From NCBI GenBank assembly GCA_018457135.1, contig JAGGDU010000037.1, positions 4,963 to 52,627 of the forward strand: DNA of 47,665 nucleotides, given 5' to 3'. Numbering within the stretch: position 1 is the stretch's first letter; the number at the start of each line of letters is the position of its first letter. Both the position numbers and the translations under genes were made by a program. Below are positions 1 through 8,863 of this stretch, piece after piece. Source of the stretch: Trichodesmium erythraeum GBRTRLIN201. Lineage in GTDB: Bacteria; Cyanobacteriota; Cyanobacteriia; Cyanobacteriales; Microcoleaceae. The notes beneath the pieces were generated by a model, which saw only the letters and a list, made by a program, of their open reading frames with translations, was not told the DNA's origin and did not search any database.

Positions 1-370
1 GTGTTACTTTAGGTTTTAGGTTTTAGGCTTTAGGTTTTAGGTTTTAGGTTTTAGGCTTTAGGTTTTAGGTTTAAAAATTAACAAAATTTGTTCTTTTTAC
101 TCATGAGTTTTAGGTGTTACTTTAGGTTTTAGGTTTTAGGCTTTAGGTTTTAGGTTTTAGGTTTTAGGTTTTAGGTTTTAGGCTTTAGGTTTTAGGTTTT
201 AGGTTTTAGGCTTTAGTTTTTAGGCTTTAGGCTTTAGGTTTGAGGTTTAAAAAGGAACAAAATTTTTTCTTTTTTCTAAAATTTTAAGTTTCAGGTGTTA
301 GGTATTAGGTGTAAGAATTAACAAAATTCATTCTTTTTTTTCTCAGGTGTTATGTTTCAGGTTTCAAAAT
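1..370. repeat. Heptamer tandem-repeat array (TTTTAGG/CTTTAGG) with higher-order structure
   Basis: Tandem 7-mers TTTTAGG, with CTTTAGG variants inserted at intervals, fill about 8-71 and 117-241. They then decay into GGTGTTAGGTATTAGG-like sequence. A shared spacer of the form AACAAAATTnnTTCTTTTTT follows each block (near 78-103, 256-277 and 319-341), and the block start GTGTTACTTTAGG occurs at 1 and 113, so the heptamers sit inside a larger repeated unit. No ORF spans it. Heptanucleotide short tandem repeats are known in filamentous cyanobacteria. The array probably continues left of the window. Confidence 0.9.
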
Positions 371-443
371 TAATAAACTGATAAAATGTTACTACCAAAT
401 CCATTAATTTTTCCCACAAGGTCAGCTAATAAACAGTACTAAA

Positions 444-2543
444 TTAATACCCAAAATTTAATTTTCTTTTTATTGGATAATTATAAGGATTTTCACATAA
501 AAAGCAAAGATGATGTCCTAAATGATGAGGGTCATTTGAATGAGAGTCTAACCTCTTCTGTTCCACATATTCAGGTAAATTTTGTAGATTTAAAACATTT
601 TCATTATTGGGGTTTATCAATGTATCTAAATCTATAAGGTGATTCACATTAGACTCTTTACATCTAGACCACAAAGCTATAGGAATTCCTGTTTCTATCA
701 TTAACTCATAAGTAATATTTTCTAACTCTTCTATTTTGAAGGGGAAATTAATCCCCAGAATCTTCTTTTTATTATCAATATTTTTCAAATAATTATCATT
801 AATATTTTGACATTGGCAAGCTAAAATATAGTTACCCAAATTAATATTTTGTATGTTTCCCTGAAGATAGTTCCATTTATCTTTCCATGATTTATGATAA
901 TGTTTATAAGCTATGTGTAAACGTTGAGATGAACGAATATGAACAGAAAGAAATTTACCACGTCCTATCCTTTCATTTTTTCGATACTCCCAACAGTCAA
1001 CAGGTAGAGATAATAAATTATTAGGAAGAACCCATTCTATAGCAATCTCCCAATCTTTTTCTGGAGGGAAAATATTTGCTAATTCTTCATTACATTCTGC
1101 AATTAGTTTCATAATTTTTTCTTCAACCTCTGCCTGACTATAAGTTCGATTATATTCAAAAGTATTTAACAAATTTTTATGATAAAAACTTTGAGAAGAT
1201 TGAGGAATTGCCAACCATGTATTAACCAGGAATTTGTCTGCATCATTTTTCTGAATTTTTGTGCTTTCTAATTTTAAATCTATCGCCAAATAAACATAAT
1301 TATTATCATCAAGACACTGATTTTTCTGATTTTCCACAACATTATCATCAATAATATTAAACGTTTGGTTGGGGTTTATTTCAGATAACGAAAAAGAATC
1401 AGATACTATTTTTTTTTGAACCTCTTCCTTTTGAAATAAACAACCATCTTCTACACTCATAAAAATAACAGGTGTAGCAAAATCATTACCTGAATAATCA
1501 GTTTGTAAAGCCACATCATGACGACCATTTTGAGCAGCAATATCAACAGGTTCACCCTTTGCTAATCTCCTATAAAATTCCGTAGAAAAAGCATTAGCTG
1601 TAGCATTCTGTACCTTATATTGCATTGCCACTACCACAGGAATACTTTGAGCCACAATTTTAGAAGCAACTCCCTTAAAAGCTTCAGATGCAGACTGCTT
1701 TCCTCCTTCACAAGCTTGTAAAACAACAATACCAGGACGATGACGAACAAATAATTGAGCAAAGAATTTCTCACTAACCCATCTAGCTAATATTTTTTTT
1801 CCAACTTTTTTTCCTAAAGCAATTTTTCCTACTTTTTTCTCTGCTTCATCCTCAAAACGACCATGACCAATAAAATGAAAAATATGAGGTTTTTTCTCTA
1901 ATAATCTATCAATTTCAATTTTTGTAGCTGGATTTATTATAGGTAATAATTCAATTTGTTCAGATTGTTTCTTAGCCAACTCTTCTAAATACTCTTGTAC
2001 TTCTGCATATTCGACAGGACCTTCATTTTCAGGTGCAGAAATAGCTAAAGCAATTCTCAATTTTTCATCTTTTTCTAATTGTATTGTCTTAGCAGAATTC
2101 CATAAAGCACGACGGCGAGAAAATATTAAATTAGGATCTGTTCCTAACCAAATCGTACCTTGATTAACTTCTTCAGGAATACATAAAAATTCCCAAGGTA
2201 AAGCAGCAAATTCTGGCATTTCTTTTTCATCAATATCTAATTCTATTCGTAATTTTTGCTTTTTTTTCTGTACAACTTCAAAGTAAAAATTAATAAAATC
2301 TTGGCATAATCTAGAATCAAATAAACTATTAAATAAAGCTTCCCCCAACTGACTGGTTTGTTCTGCATTTAGTTCATTATTAATAGCAACTTCCAAAAGC
2401 TTTTGAATTTCTTTTTCTTTTTCTTGATAACAAAACTTTCCAGACGAGCTTCCTGGCAATTTTTTTTTATGATTATATCTTTCAATTTCCACATTATGAT
2501 GATTTTTCAGATGAATACGATAAATATAATAACTATTAGACAT
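444..2543 (-). CDS. CHAT-domain caspase-like protein with VMAP-C-like C-terminus
   Basis: This 699-aa protein carries a CHAT (caspase/HetF-associated TPR) peptidase domain at about residues 110-370. The putative catalytic dyad is visible as HFIGHG (His227) and LQACEG (Cys278), followed by the typical ATPVIFMS end of the domain. Residues about 410-680 resemble the C-terminal domain of vWA-MoxR-associated proteins (VMAP-C), including the IPIALWSRC segment near the end. Proteins of this architecture are placed in bacterial conflict or programmed-death systems, with the protease as effector. No signal peptide or membrane segment is seen, so a cytosolic location is expected. It lies 54 bp downstream of the 307-aa gene on the same strand, so the two are probably cotranscribed. 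The CHAT call is firm, the VMAP-C assignment is from recognition of the motif, and the biological role is inferred. Confidence 0.85.
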   Translation of the reverse strand: MSNSYYIYRIHLKNHHNVEIERYNHKKKLPGSSSGKFCYQEKEKEIQKLLEVAINNELNAEQTSQLGEALFNSLFDSRLCQDFINFYFEVVQKKKQKLRIELDIDEKEMPEFAALPWEFLCIPEEVNQGTIWLGTDPNLIFSRRRALWNSAKTIQLEKDEKLRIALAISAPENEGPVEYAEVQEYLEELAKKQSEQIELLPIINPATKIEIDRLLEKKPHIFHFIGHGRFEDEAEKKVGKIALGKKVGKKILARWVSEKFFAQLFVRHRPGIVVLQACEGGKQSASEAFKGVASKIVAQSIPVVVAMQYKVQNATANAFSTEFYRRLAKGEPVDIAAQNGRHDVALQTDYSGNDFATPVIFMSVEDGCLFQKEEVQKKIVSDSFSLSEINPNQTFNIIDDNVVENQKNQCLDDNNYVYLAIDLKLESTKIQKNDADKFLVNTWLAIPQSSQSFYHKNLLNTFEYNRTYSQAEVEEKIMKLIAECNEELANIFPPEKDWEIAIEWVLPNNLLSLPVDCWEYRKNERIGRGKFLSVHIRSSQRLHIAYKHYHKSWKDKWNYLQGNIQNINLGNYILACQCQNINDNYLKNIDNKKKILGINFPFKIEELENITYELMIETGIPIALWSRCKESNVNHLIDLDTLINPNNENVLNLQNLPEYVEQKRLDSHSNDPHHLGHHLCFLCENPYNYPIKRKLNFGY

Positions 2544-2597
2544 CAGTCAACACTTATTTAAAAATTAATAAATATCAAACTAAACAACAAGATACAT

Positions 2598-3521
2598 TTA
2601 CTGTGGCAGCTTTAAATCCCACTTTTCATTGTCACCTCTGAAAAATTTTTTAGCTGACTCTTCTGCATCCAAACCTAACCACTCTTGAATTTTTTCAGGA
2701 AGCCTAGCTAAAACAATATCGCTAATATTATCTGTCAACAAATTAATATCTATATTAGCCAAAGTTATTCCAGTTAAAGTAATAGATTTTGTTTGTTTAG
2801 GAACTTTGAAAATAACTCCAAACTTAACCGTACCAACTTTCTGTATGTTCTTGTCTTGAATTCGCCAATAACACTCTGGTGAACCTATTCCTTCAGCTAC
2901 AATTTCTGGACGACCTAACTCATATTTACAGTCAGGAATAACAGCAAAAGCTTTAAATTTATTTTTACTTACAATATTAGCTTTCAAATTAGCTGGAACA
3001 AACTTCAAGACCTCTGTTATCATGGAAGAGTCAATACCAGCATCCCAAGTTAAATTCTGATTAATTCCTATATCCATACCCACACCAATTTTGATAACTG
3101 GTTGCCATTTATGTTCAGGAAAAATACTTTGAATGATTGTTTTTTCTTCACTTAACTTAAGTTTACAAGTTAAACGCCAAAATTTAGCTCCTGGCTGGGG
3201 AAGCAAATTAACATTTAGAGTCAAATAATAAAAATTATAATCATCCTTCATTTGTTGCTTGATTAGATGATTTAACTCTATCTCAGCCTCTTTAAATATT
3301 TCTTCTGTTAAGGGAATTAACTCATTTTTAGGGTTGCCAAAACTAACTTTAGTCTCCTGTAAATCTTTAATTATACTGGTAGTAATTCCCAGCTTTTGAC
3401 CCCCAGCCAATAAACCTTCTTGTTTTTGTAACTCTTCAAATAATTCTTGTAGCAAACTTTCTGCTTGAATAAAGTCAGGTGAATCGAATTTAGTATTCAT
3501 TAATTTTTTTGAGTAAGCCAA
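2598..3521 (-). CDS. Conserved hypothetical protein, partner of the CHAT protein
   Basis: A 307-aa soluble protein that I do not recognise. Residues 13-95 are helical and charged (FIQAESLLQELFEELQKQEG). The remainder alternates hydrophobic and polar residues in a beta-rich pattern, and there is a short C-terminal helix-rich tail (LPEKIQEWLGLDAEESAKKF). There is no signal peptide, transmembrane segment or catalytic signature. The annotated start (MAYSKK) and Met8 (MNTKFD) are both possible, and neither has a strong ribosome binding site. It precedes the CHAT/VMAP-C gene by 54 bp on the same strand. In multi-gene conflict systems such first genes often encode sensors or substrates of the protease, but that is inference here. 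Confidence 0.7.
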   Translation of the reverse strand: MAYSKKLMNTKFDSPDFIQAESLLQELFEELQKQEGLLAGGQKLGITTSIIKDLQETKVSFGNPKNELIPLTEEIFKEAEIELNHLIKQQMKDDYNFYYLTLNVNLLPQPGAKFWRLTCKLKLSEEKTIIQSIFPEHKWQPVIKIGVGMDIGINQNLTWDAGIDSSMITEVLKFVPANLKANIVSKNKFKAFAVIPDCKYELGRPEIVAEGIGSPECYWRIQDKNIQKVGTVKFGVIFKVPKQTKSITLTGITLANIDINLLTDNISDIVLARLPEKIQEWLGLDAEESAKKFFRGDNEKWDLKLPQ

Positions 3522-4163
3522 ATAACAACAATATAATTCATGAGTGATATAATTATATTATAGTTTGTAGTTAAACTTTAGTCTTGTGTTTATCTTAGGA
3601 TTTTGCCCTACTACTAACAAGTGCTAAACTTATATTAGGGCTTTATTCCTCTTCCTAATATTGAGGTTTTAGCCTACTATAAACTAGTGCTCAATTTGCA
3701 GTCTGGGCTTTATACCAAGCGTGATCAATTAGCGTGATAAATTTTTATTACAAAAAGCTACGCAAATTTTTAGACCTCAGAATTTATGATTCAGAATTCA
3801 TAAGGAGTAAACTCAAGACAATTTTTAATTTGTAAATCATCTTTTTTGCTCAATTAAACATATTCTGTAATTTTTTTTATTCCCTTTACTATCCAAACGC
3901 ATTCTTGTTTTATAATGAGTTAATAACTCATAGCTGATAGCTGATATATGACTGCTAAATGCTGATTTTTAATATTTAAAAATTAGGTAATTATATAAAA
4001 TTAAGAGAATTACCTAAAAGTTTTATCCCTATAATGAAAATAACTATAAATAATCATTCATTAGTCATAATAAATTAGCTAGTTTTAGTGATATTTATAT
4101 CACTTAATTATATATCTTATCTTTATTATATTGTAGTTAATTAATACAGTATAATATAAGCTA
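3522..4163. other. Gene-free AT-rich spacer with a diverged tandem repeat
   Basis: No coding region is supported. Two diverged copies of a roughly 66-bp unit are visible at about 3597-3655 and 3662-3720; each reads CCTACTA, then AGTGCT, then GGGCTTTAT. Around 3931-3965 there are GCTGATA-type short repeats (AGCTGATAGCTGATA) of the kind that recur near 31940 and 40320. The rest is AT-rich and probably holds the promoter of the 307-aa/CHAT operon next to 3521. Confidence 0.6.
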
Positions 4164-4433
4164 TTAATAAATATGAATTGCTAGCCAAATTGTTTTTATA
4201 TTTGGATCTGTTGATATAATTTTATGTGGAGTTTTTGCCGGAATAAAAATATAACTATCTTTGACTAATTTTTTTGTTTTTTGATTAATTTCCAATATAG
4301 CGGAACCTTGAAGTAATATTACCCATTCATCTTCGTCTTGGATAAACTCCTCACTGATAAAATTTGGGGGTGAAATTATTTTGTTAATTTTGACGTTTTT
4401 ATGGGATAATAAATTTATAAATGTTTCTTCCAT
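4164..4433 (-). CDS. Cupin-domain protein
   Basis: A small single-domain cupin of about 89 aa when started at the internal ATG at 4433 (MEETFINLLSH). An upstream in-frame start would add 17 residues of low-quality sequence, so I prefer the shorter form. Cupin motif elements are visible: EDEWVILLQGSAILEI in the first motif and IFIPAKTPHKI in the second, with the conserved Pro and His of the metal-binding strand. The family binds a metal or small ligand in a beta barrel; the substrate cannot be told. The gene stands alone between AT-rich spacers and the relic that follows. Confidence 0.75.
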   Translation of the reverse strand: MEETFINLLSHKNVKINKIISPPNFISEEFIQDEDEWVILLQGSAILEINQKTKKLVKDSYIFIPAKTPHKIISTDPNIKTIWLAIHIY

Positions 4434-4539
4434 GATTTTGATAAAGTTCAGATATAAAAACAGTTTTTGGCACTGATATAGCAATTCTTGAATATGCTCT
4501 TTTGAGATATTTTATTCGCCCTACTGCCCTTTTTAACAG

Positions 4540-5020
4540 GTCCCTGGACAAGAGGAATAATATGGTCAAGTAATTGAAGCTTCTGTGAACACTGAGGCAC
4601 CAAGGCGAGGCTAGTACTGAAAACTATCTACAGGTTTTTACAGTAGATATTGAGAGATACCTCCAAACCCGGTTAATTTTGCTGTGCATTGTTCATAATT
4701 TTTAGTGCTCATAATATTGGAATTACAGGTGTACCTCATCTAATAGAAAAATATTATCAACAAATTAATATTTTATATTATCCGTACATCCGTGGCCAAA
4801 TCCCTCAATCCCTTTCTAGTTGTATTTTTGTTGCCGATAATATTAGGAATTTTATTCTATAGTCTTAGTATAATAATTTTTTCTACCTAATTTCTCCTCA
4901 AAAATCTTCAGTACTTATTTATGCAATAGTTCCACTACCTTGTATCTCTTTTGATAAGAATATCCAGGGCTTTCCGTTACTGGTGAGGTACACCCAAATG
5001 CTCAAGATGTCGACACTACA
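4540..5020 (+). pseudogene. Decayed coding region of unknown family
   Basis: Protein-like reading can be followed in pieces on the plus strand. Near 4543-4610 the frame reads PGQEE, stop, YGQVIEASVNTEAPRRG. Near 4617-4680 it reads TENYLQVFTVDIERYLQTR. Near 4700-4860 it reads NIGITGVPHLIEKYYQQIN, then LYYPYIRG, then SSCIFVADNIRNFIL, then stop. A further frame continues with SVLIYAIVPLPCISFDKNI. Pieces lie in different frames and carry stops, so the gene is dead if it was a gene at all. I do not recognise the family. The amino-acid composition looks coding, unlike the flanking DNA. Confidence 0.4.
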
Positions 5021-5231
5021 TAATTTTTACTATTTATTCTGTACATCATTTGCTCCATGTTTGCTGTCATAAAGCCTGATTATTGAGGCCAATGGTAAGG
5101 GATGAGTAACTAGGAAGTAGGACTATTTTGTCTATTTCCATGTCTCGTTTGTACAATGGTTCCACTGTAGGGAAAAGCGATCGCTGAAGTTAGTTAATTC
5201 AAAGTTATTCTATTTTTAATATTCTTTTTTC

Positions 5232-5332
5232 TGTTGAATATTTTCGGAATAATCAATAGCATTATCAAGAATAGTTTAAGTTTTTGTTGGATATTTTGGG
5301 AGTAATCAACAGCATCATTAATAATAGCTTAA
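5232..5332. repeat. Two-copy diverged tandem repeat (53 bp period)
   Basis: Copy 1 (5232-5279) and copy 2 (5285-5332) both read TGTTG-ATATTTT, then a G-rich step, then AATCAA-AGCAT-AT, ending in AATAG-TTAA. About four fifths of positions agree by eye. No function is apparent. It lies in a long gene-free tract. Confidence 0.6.
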
Positions 5333-5927
5333 ATTAAACAATAAAACCTTATAAAAATCAATAAAAATTATAGATTAAATAAATATTTTCCAGTTTCCAG
5401 TTGTCAGTTGTTTGTGGTAATTTTGACTATAGTTAAATGTCTTATTTGATGATTTTTTGTACTACTATCAAAATAATTATCCCTAACTTTTTGGCTTTAA
5501 ATTATAACTATATATGTAGAATTAATTACACATACTTTCAAGCTGAAAAACATATATTTTTTGTGATTTGGTAATAAATCAATAAATAATAGTAATTAAT
5601 TTTATCTAGGTACTTAAATAAATTCCTATTAATTAGCCATAATAAAAAATTCTTTGATTACATCAATTACTTTCAATTTCCATTCCCAAAAATTTTCTCA
5701 CAGACATTCATTAGTTATTCAAAGAGATATGATATAATAGGAGCTAACTTTTGAATTCTCAGAATTCATATATTATTTGCTATACTTATCATTCTAATGA
5801 CTGACGTGGGTCAACCCAGAAACCTGATTTTTTAGTCTATTCTTAAAATAACAATTGATCCGAGAAACCCGGTTTCTTTGCATAAGTCCTAATTCAGTTA
5901 GATTCAATTTGTGGAGTAGTTATTGTA
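5333..5927. other. Gene-free tract with a short palindromic repeat
   Basis: No coding region is supported. A near-perfect palindrome AGAAACC-C-GGTTTCT lies at 5863-5877, and a related half-copy (CAGAAACCTGATTT) lies about 45 bp earlier near 5817. GAAACC/GGTTTC palindromes of this type are scattered through many cyanobacterial genomes. The 3' end of this tract must hold the promoter of the pentapeptide gene at 5928. Confidence 0.6.
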
Positions 5928-6425
5928 ATGTTAAAAAAAGGAATTTGGACATTTATCTTAATTTTGACAGTTGCTGGTTTTTGGGTAATGAATATCTATT
6001 CAGTTCAAGCAGTAGAAAATAATGTTAACTATACCCTTACAGATTTAAACAACCGGGATTTTTCTTATAAAGATTTACATGGTACTTCCTTTGCAGGTGC
6101 AACAATGTGGAAGGCAAATTTTCAAGGTGCAAATCTACAAAACACAATTCTTACCAAAGGAGATTTTTTAAGAGCTAATTTAACAGAAGCAGACTTTACT
6201 GGGACTTTTGCAGACCGAGTTAGCTTTGATAAAAGTGACTTAACTAATGCTATTTTCACAGATGCCATGTTAATGAGTAGCACCTTCCGTGATGCAACAG
6301 TGATAGGAACAGATTTTTCTGGAGCAATGGTAGACCGCTATCAGATAAAATTAATGTGTGAAACAGCTTCAGGAAAGAATAAGACAACAGGAGTAGAAAC
6401 TCGCGAGAGTCTAGGCTGTTCATGA
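5928..6425 (+). CDS. Exported pentapeptide-repeat protein (thylakoid-lumen type)
   Basis: A 165-aa protein with an N-terminal hydrophobic signal segment (residues 5-24) ending in a plausible cleavage site near SVQAVE. Pentapeptide repeats of the A(N/D)LXX type follow from about residue 50 to 135: ANFQGANLQN, RANLTEADFTG, DLTNAIF, TDFSGAMV. The C-terminal tail ends TRESLGCS with two Cys (MCETAS and LGCS), which resembles the lumenal TL15/TL17-like pentapeptide proteins of cyanobacteria and chloroplasts. The repeats form a right-handed beta-helix; the molecular role is unknown. It is monocistronic as seen, with long non-coding flanks on both sides. Confidence 0.85.
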   Translation: MLKKGIWTFILILTVAGFWVMNIYSVQAVENNVNYTLTDLNNRDFSYKDLHGTSFAGATMWKANFQGANLQNTILTKGDFLRANLTEADFTGTFADRVSFDKSDLTNAIFTDAMLMSSTFRDATVIGTDFSGAMVDRYQIKLMCETASGKNKTTGVETRESLGCS

Positions 6426-6986
6426 GCTGGCATCTTAATTATAAAACAAGAGATTCAGCAAAAAGCAATTCCAGGAATTATCCGGGGAGTCGGCCCACGG
6501 ATGGCTATGAAATTTGAACCTTGGTTAATTTCCTTTAATAGGGAGGGGAGCGAGGAGCTGTTAACGATGCCTCCATGCTATTTGGGTTTTAATTAATGCT
6601 ACTGATATTCGATATTCGACTCAAAGCTTATTGGGAAAACTGCCAGACTGTACTCCTGAGATAGTTAAATATGGAAAAATGTTACAATATGGTAGGAGCA
6701 AATTTTTTTGTGTTTACCTGTAATAAAGCTCATGAATTTTATTAAAAATTCTTATCCTATATTCTTAAGTATCACCTTATTGGTGTTTTGGCAGAAACAG
6801 GAATATTGCCAGCTAAGCTGTATAACAATAGCTTAAATGTTTTGAGATTAACTGTGATTACACTGACTATTATACTCACAACTACAACAGGAGGTTATGG
6901 AGGAAAACTATCAGATACCGCTTTCAATAAAAGCCTAGGTTCCCGGATAGACCATTCCTGTTGCTATTAGAAATACCAAACTAATT
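6426..6986. other. Non-coding tract with possible coding remnants
   Basis: Short protein-like stretches can be read on the plus strand: GVGPRMAMKFEPWLISFNRE near 6490-6545 and INATDIRYSTQSLLGKLPD near 6592-6650, continuing as CTPEIVKYGKMLQYGRS. They are in different frames and without a start. I cannot assign a family. The 60-aa ORF at 6788-6970 has no supporting features and I do not call it. Confidence 0.35.
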
Positions 6987-7450
6987 TTAAAATATATACA
7001 CTGCTTTCTCTGTTTCTTTTCCGTAAGTTCCATTATCAGTTCCTAGATAGTAACCTTTTTGCTTTAAATTAGTCTGTAGCTTAATAAGATCCTATTCTTG
7101 GTCATTTTCTTGATGGTTTTCAGTGGTATATAGATCTGAAAGGTTAGCACCCTAAAATTTTTCTGCATTTCTGAGTTGAGCAATTTTTTCTGCAAGTTCA
7201 AGGGAAAAAGAATTTGCAGAATGTTCTATTTTAATTAAAGTTGTTAAAAAAATAGCAGTTCCCAAGGCAACTAAAGTAAGTTTTAGAATGAGATATTTTT
7301 TTGAGGAATTTATGGATAATATTCCTTTCCTTACCTGTTGGTGTTGTAAAGATTTGGTAAAGATATTCAATAATTTAATAAATTTTTGGTAGAGCAACAG
7401 CAGATTTATGGCTACTGTCTGAAAATTTAATTCCTTGAGATATGTTAATT
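6987..7450 (-). pseudogene. Membrane-anchored peptidoglycan-binding-domain protein, inactivated by three in-frame stops
   Basis: On the minus strand one continuous frame runs from about 7450 to 6987. It reads a hydrophobic N-terminal segment (YLILKLTLVALGTAIFLTTL), then SLELAEKIAQLRNAEKF, a TAG at 7152-7154, GANLSDLYTTENHQENDQE, a TAG at 7092-7094, DLIKLQTNLKQKGYYLG, then DNGTYGKETEKAVYIF and a TAA at 6987-6989. The last part is a clear PG_binding_1 domain (LQ-LK-GYY-G-DG-YG-T--AV--FQ), in which the final residue should be Gln. All three stops are one C to T change from CAG or CAA. No ATG is found near the 5' end. Only an 81-aa stub remains translatable. Confidence 0.75.
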
Positions 7451-7488
7451 ACTATATATTAAGGTGACAACCTGTCACAAATAAATTT

Positions 7489-8136
7489 ATGTTTCAACAA
7501 ACAGTCTGGATAGCAAGACACGGAAACCGTATCGACTTTGTTAACCCTGAATGGTTTAACACTGCCAAAAGACCATACGATCCCCATCTTTCAGATGATG
7601 GCGTTGTTCAAGCACAACAACTAGCAAAACGTTTAATTGGGGAAAATATCACCCAAATTTTTGCTTCTCCCTTTTTACGAACTGTACAAACTGCCAATGA
7701 AATAGCAAAAGTTCTTGATTTAGCCATCAAATTAGATTGGGGTTTATGTGAATGGTTAAATCCAAAATGGATGCCTGCTATGCCAGAAACCCTGTCTAGA
7801 GAAAATCTTGCCCAAACTTATCCTAGAATCGACCTTTCTTACGATAGAGGTACTCCCAAATATCCCGAAACCTGGAAAGATTGTATGAAACGCACAGGAG
7901 AAGTTTCTAAGGGTTTGGTGAAAGAGTTTCCTACAGAAAATATTTTATTGGTGGGGCACGGTGTCTCAGTTATTGGTACTGCTGCTGGATTAGTTGGTGA
8001 AATTGCGGAAACTGAACTCAAGGCTCCTCTTTGTTGTTTGGTCAAAATTGTTTTGCAAGAAGAGCAGTGGGTAATGGAATTAAGTGGGGATACTTCCCAT
8101 CTAGATAATAGAGAAACTACTGTCAGGTTTGTTTAG
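7489..8136 (+). CDS. Histidine phosphatase superfamily protein (phosphoglycerate-mutase-like)
   Basis: A 215-aa protein with the phosphohistidine signature ARHGNR at the N-terminus (nucleophile His11) and the second catalytic histidine in LLVGHGVS (His157). FASPFLRTVQTANEIAK supplies the conserved Arg of the family. This superfamily includes phosphoglycerate mutases, SixA and various sugar-phosphate phosphatases. The substrate cannot be inferred; the insertion between residues 85 and 120 (WLNPKWMPAMPETLS) is typical of the eukaryote-like UBASH3/STS-type subgroup. Cytosolic. The ATG at 7489 follows an AT-rich leader without a clear Shine-Dalgarno. No operon partner. Confidence 0.85.
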   Translation: MFQQTVWIARHGNRIDFVNPEWFNTAKRPYDPHLSDDGVVQAQQLAKRLIGENITQIFASPFLRTVQTANEIAKVLDLAIKLDWGLCEWLNPKWMPAMPETLSRENLAQTYPRIDLSYDRGTPKYPETWKDCMKRTGEVSKGLVKEFPTENILLVGHGVSVIGTAAGLVGEIAETELKAPLCCLVKIVLQEEQWVMELSGDTSHLDNRETTVRFV

Positions 8137-8695
8137 TGAATTGGGGAATAAGGAGTAGAGATTAGAAATTAGGGAAGGTTAAATACTGAAATTATAGGCA
8201 TAATTATAAACAATGATTAGCGGGGATTCCACAAATGATTTACAAGGGTTGAAGGGTATAACTCTTGTATTATAAGCATTTTGCCCATTTAATGGGATCC
8301 CTTATCAATAGTAGGAAGTGCAGGAAGTGATAACAGGATTCTATAATTATGAGTTAAAAGTATGGGAAAAACTAAATCCTAAGTCTCTTTTTAAGTCCTC
8401 TTTAATAAGACCCTAAGACCGAAGCTAGATAAATTTTAGATAAATTTTGAGTTAGAGATGTGATAATTGTGGTTAACAATTTAGTAACTATTTTAGAACA
8501 TTTTTTTACTGAAAATCCTGGGTCTAGAGGAATGTCCTTCTAGGAGGGCTTTACATTTCTATGCTATAGTTAGAAAAAAATAGTTAATTTTCTCTCCTGT
8601 GCTAACTCTCAATTATCAGGATAGGTTGATACCTATTATTGAGGAAACTTCTGCCATTGACAGATGGCTAGATATTTATCACTTTGTGTATAACT
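8137..8695. other. Gene-free spacer between the histidine phosphatase and yebC regions
   Basis: I see no coding region, RNA gene or strong hairpin here. Sequence is AT-rich with short runs only. Confidence 0.5.
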
Positions 8696-8830
8696 ATGCA
8701 CTTAGAGAGAGGAAAGACTGGACTAACTCCTAAAAATACCGGATTTATCGCTGCTCTATTGAGTCTGAGTACATTGTTTCAGCTCCCGGTACAGAGTATG
8801 TCAAGTGTAACTAGTTATGAAAATTACTGA
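8696..8830 (+). CDS. Possible 44-aa signal-peptide-like ORF upstream of yebC
   Basis: ATG at 8696 opens a 44-codon frame (MHLERGKTGLTPKNTG followed by FIAALLSLSTLFQLPVQSMS) that ends with TGA at 8828, 33 bp before yebC. The positively charged start, hydrophobic core and small residues look like a signal peptide, so this may be a small exported peptide or the remaining 5' end of a lost exported-protein gene. No ribosome binding site is evident. Low confidence that it is expressed. Confidence 0.3.
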   Translation: MHLERGKTGLTPKNTGFIAALLSLSTLFQLPVQSMSSVTSYENY

Positions 8831-8863
8831 AGTTAGGATATATTTTTTACAAGATTTGATTTT

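Noticed and set aside
1-370. CRISPR array
   Set aside because: The repeats are contiguous heptamers without unique spacers of constant length.
4728-4994. 11-bp perfect inverted repeat GGTGTACCTCA/TGAGGTACACC flanking about 245 bp, as a MITE
   Set aside because: Arms do not extend, no target duplication is visible, and an 11-bp pair within 300 bp is expected by chance a few times in a window this size. The interior also reads as part of a decayed gene.
6788-6970. 60-aa plus-strand ORF
   Set aside because: Low-complexity threonine run, no motif, no ribosome binding site; overlaps the tail of the peptidoglycan-binding pseudogene region.
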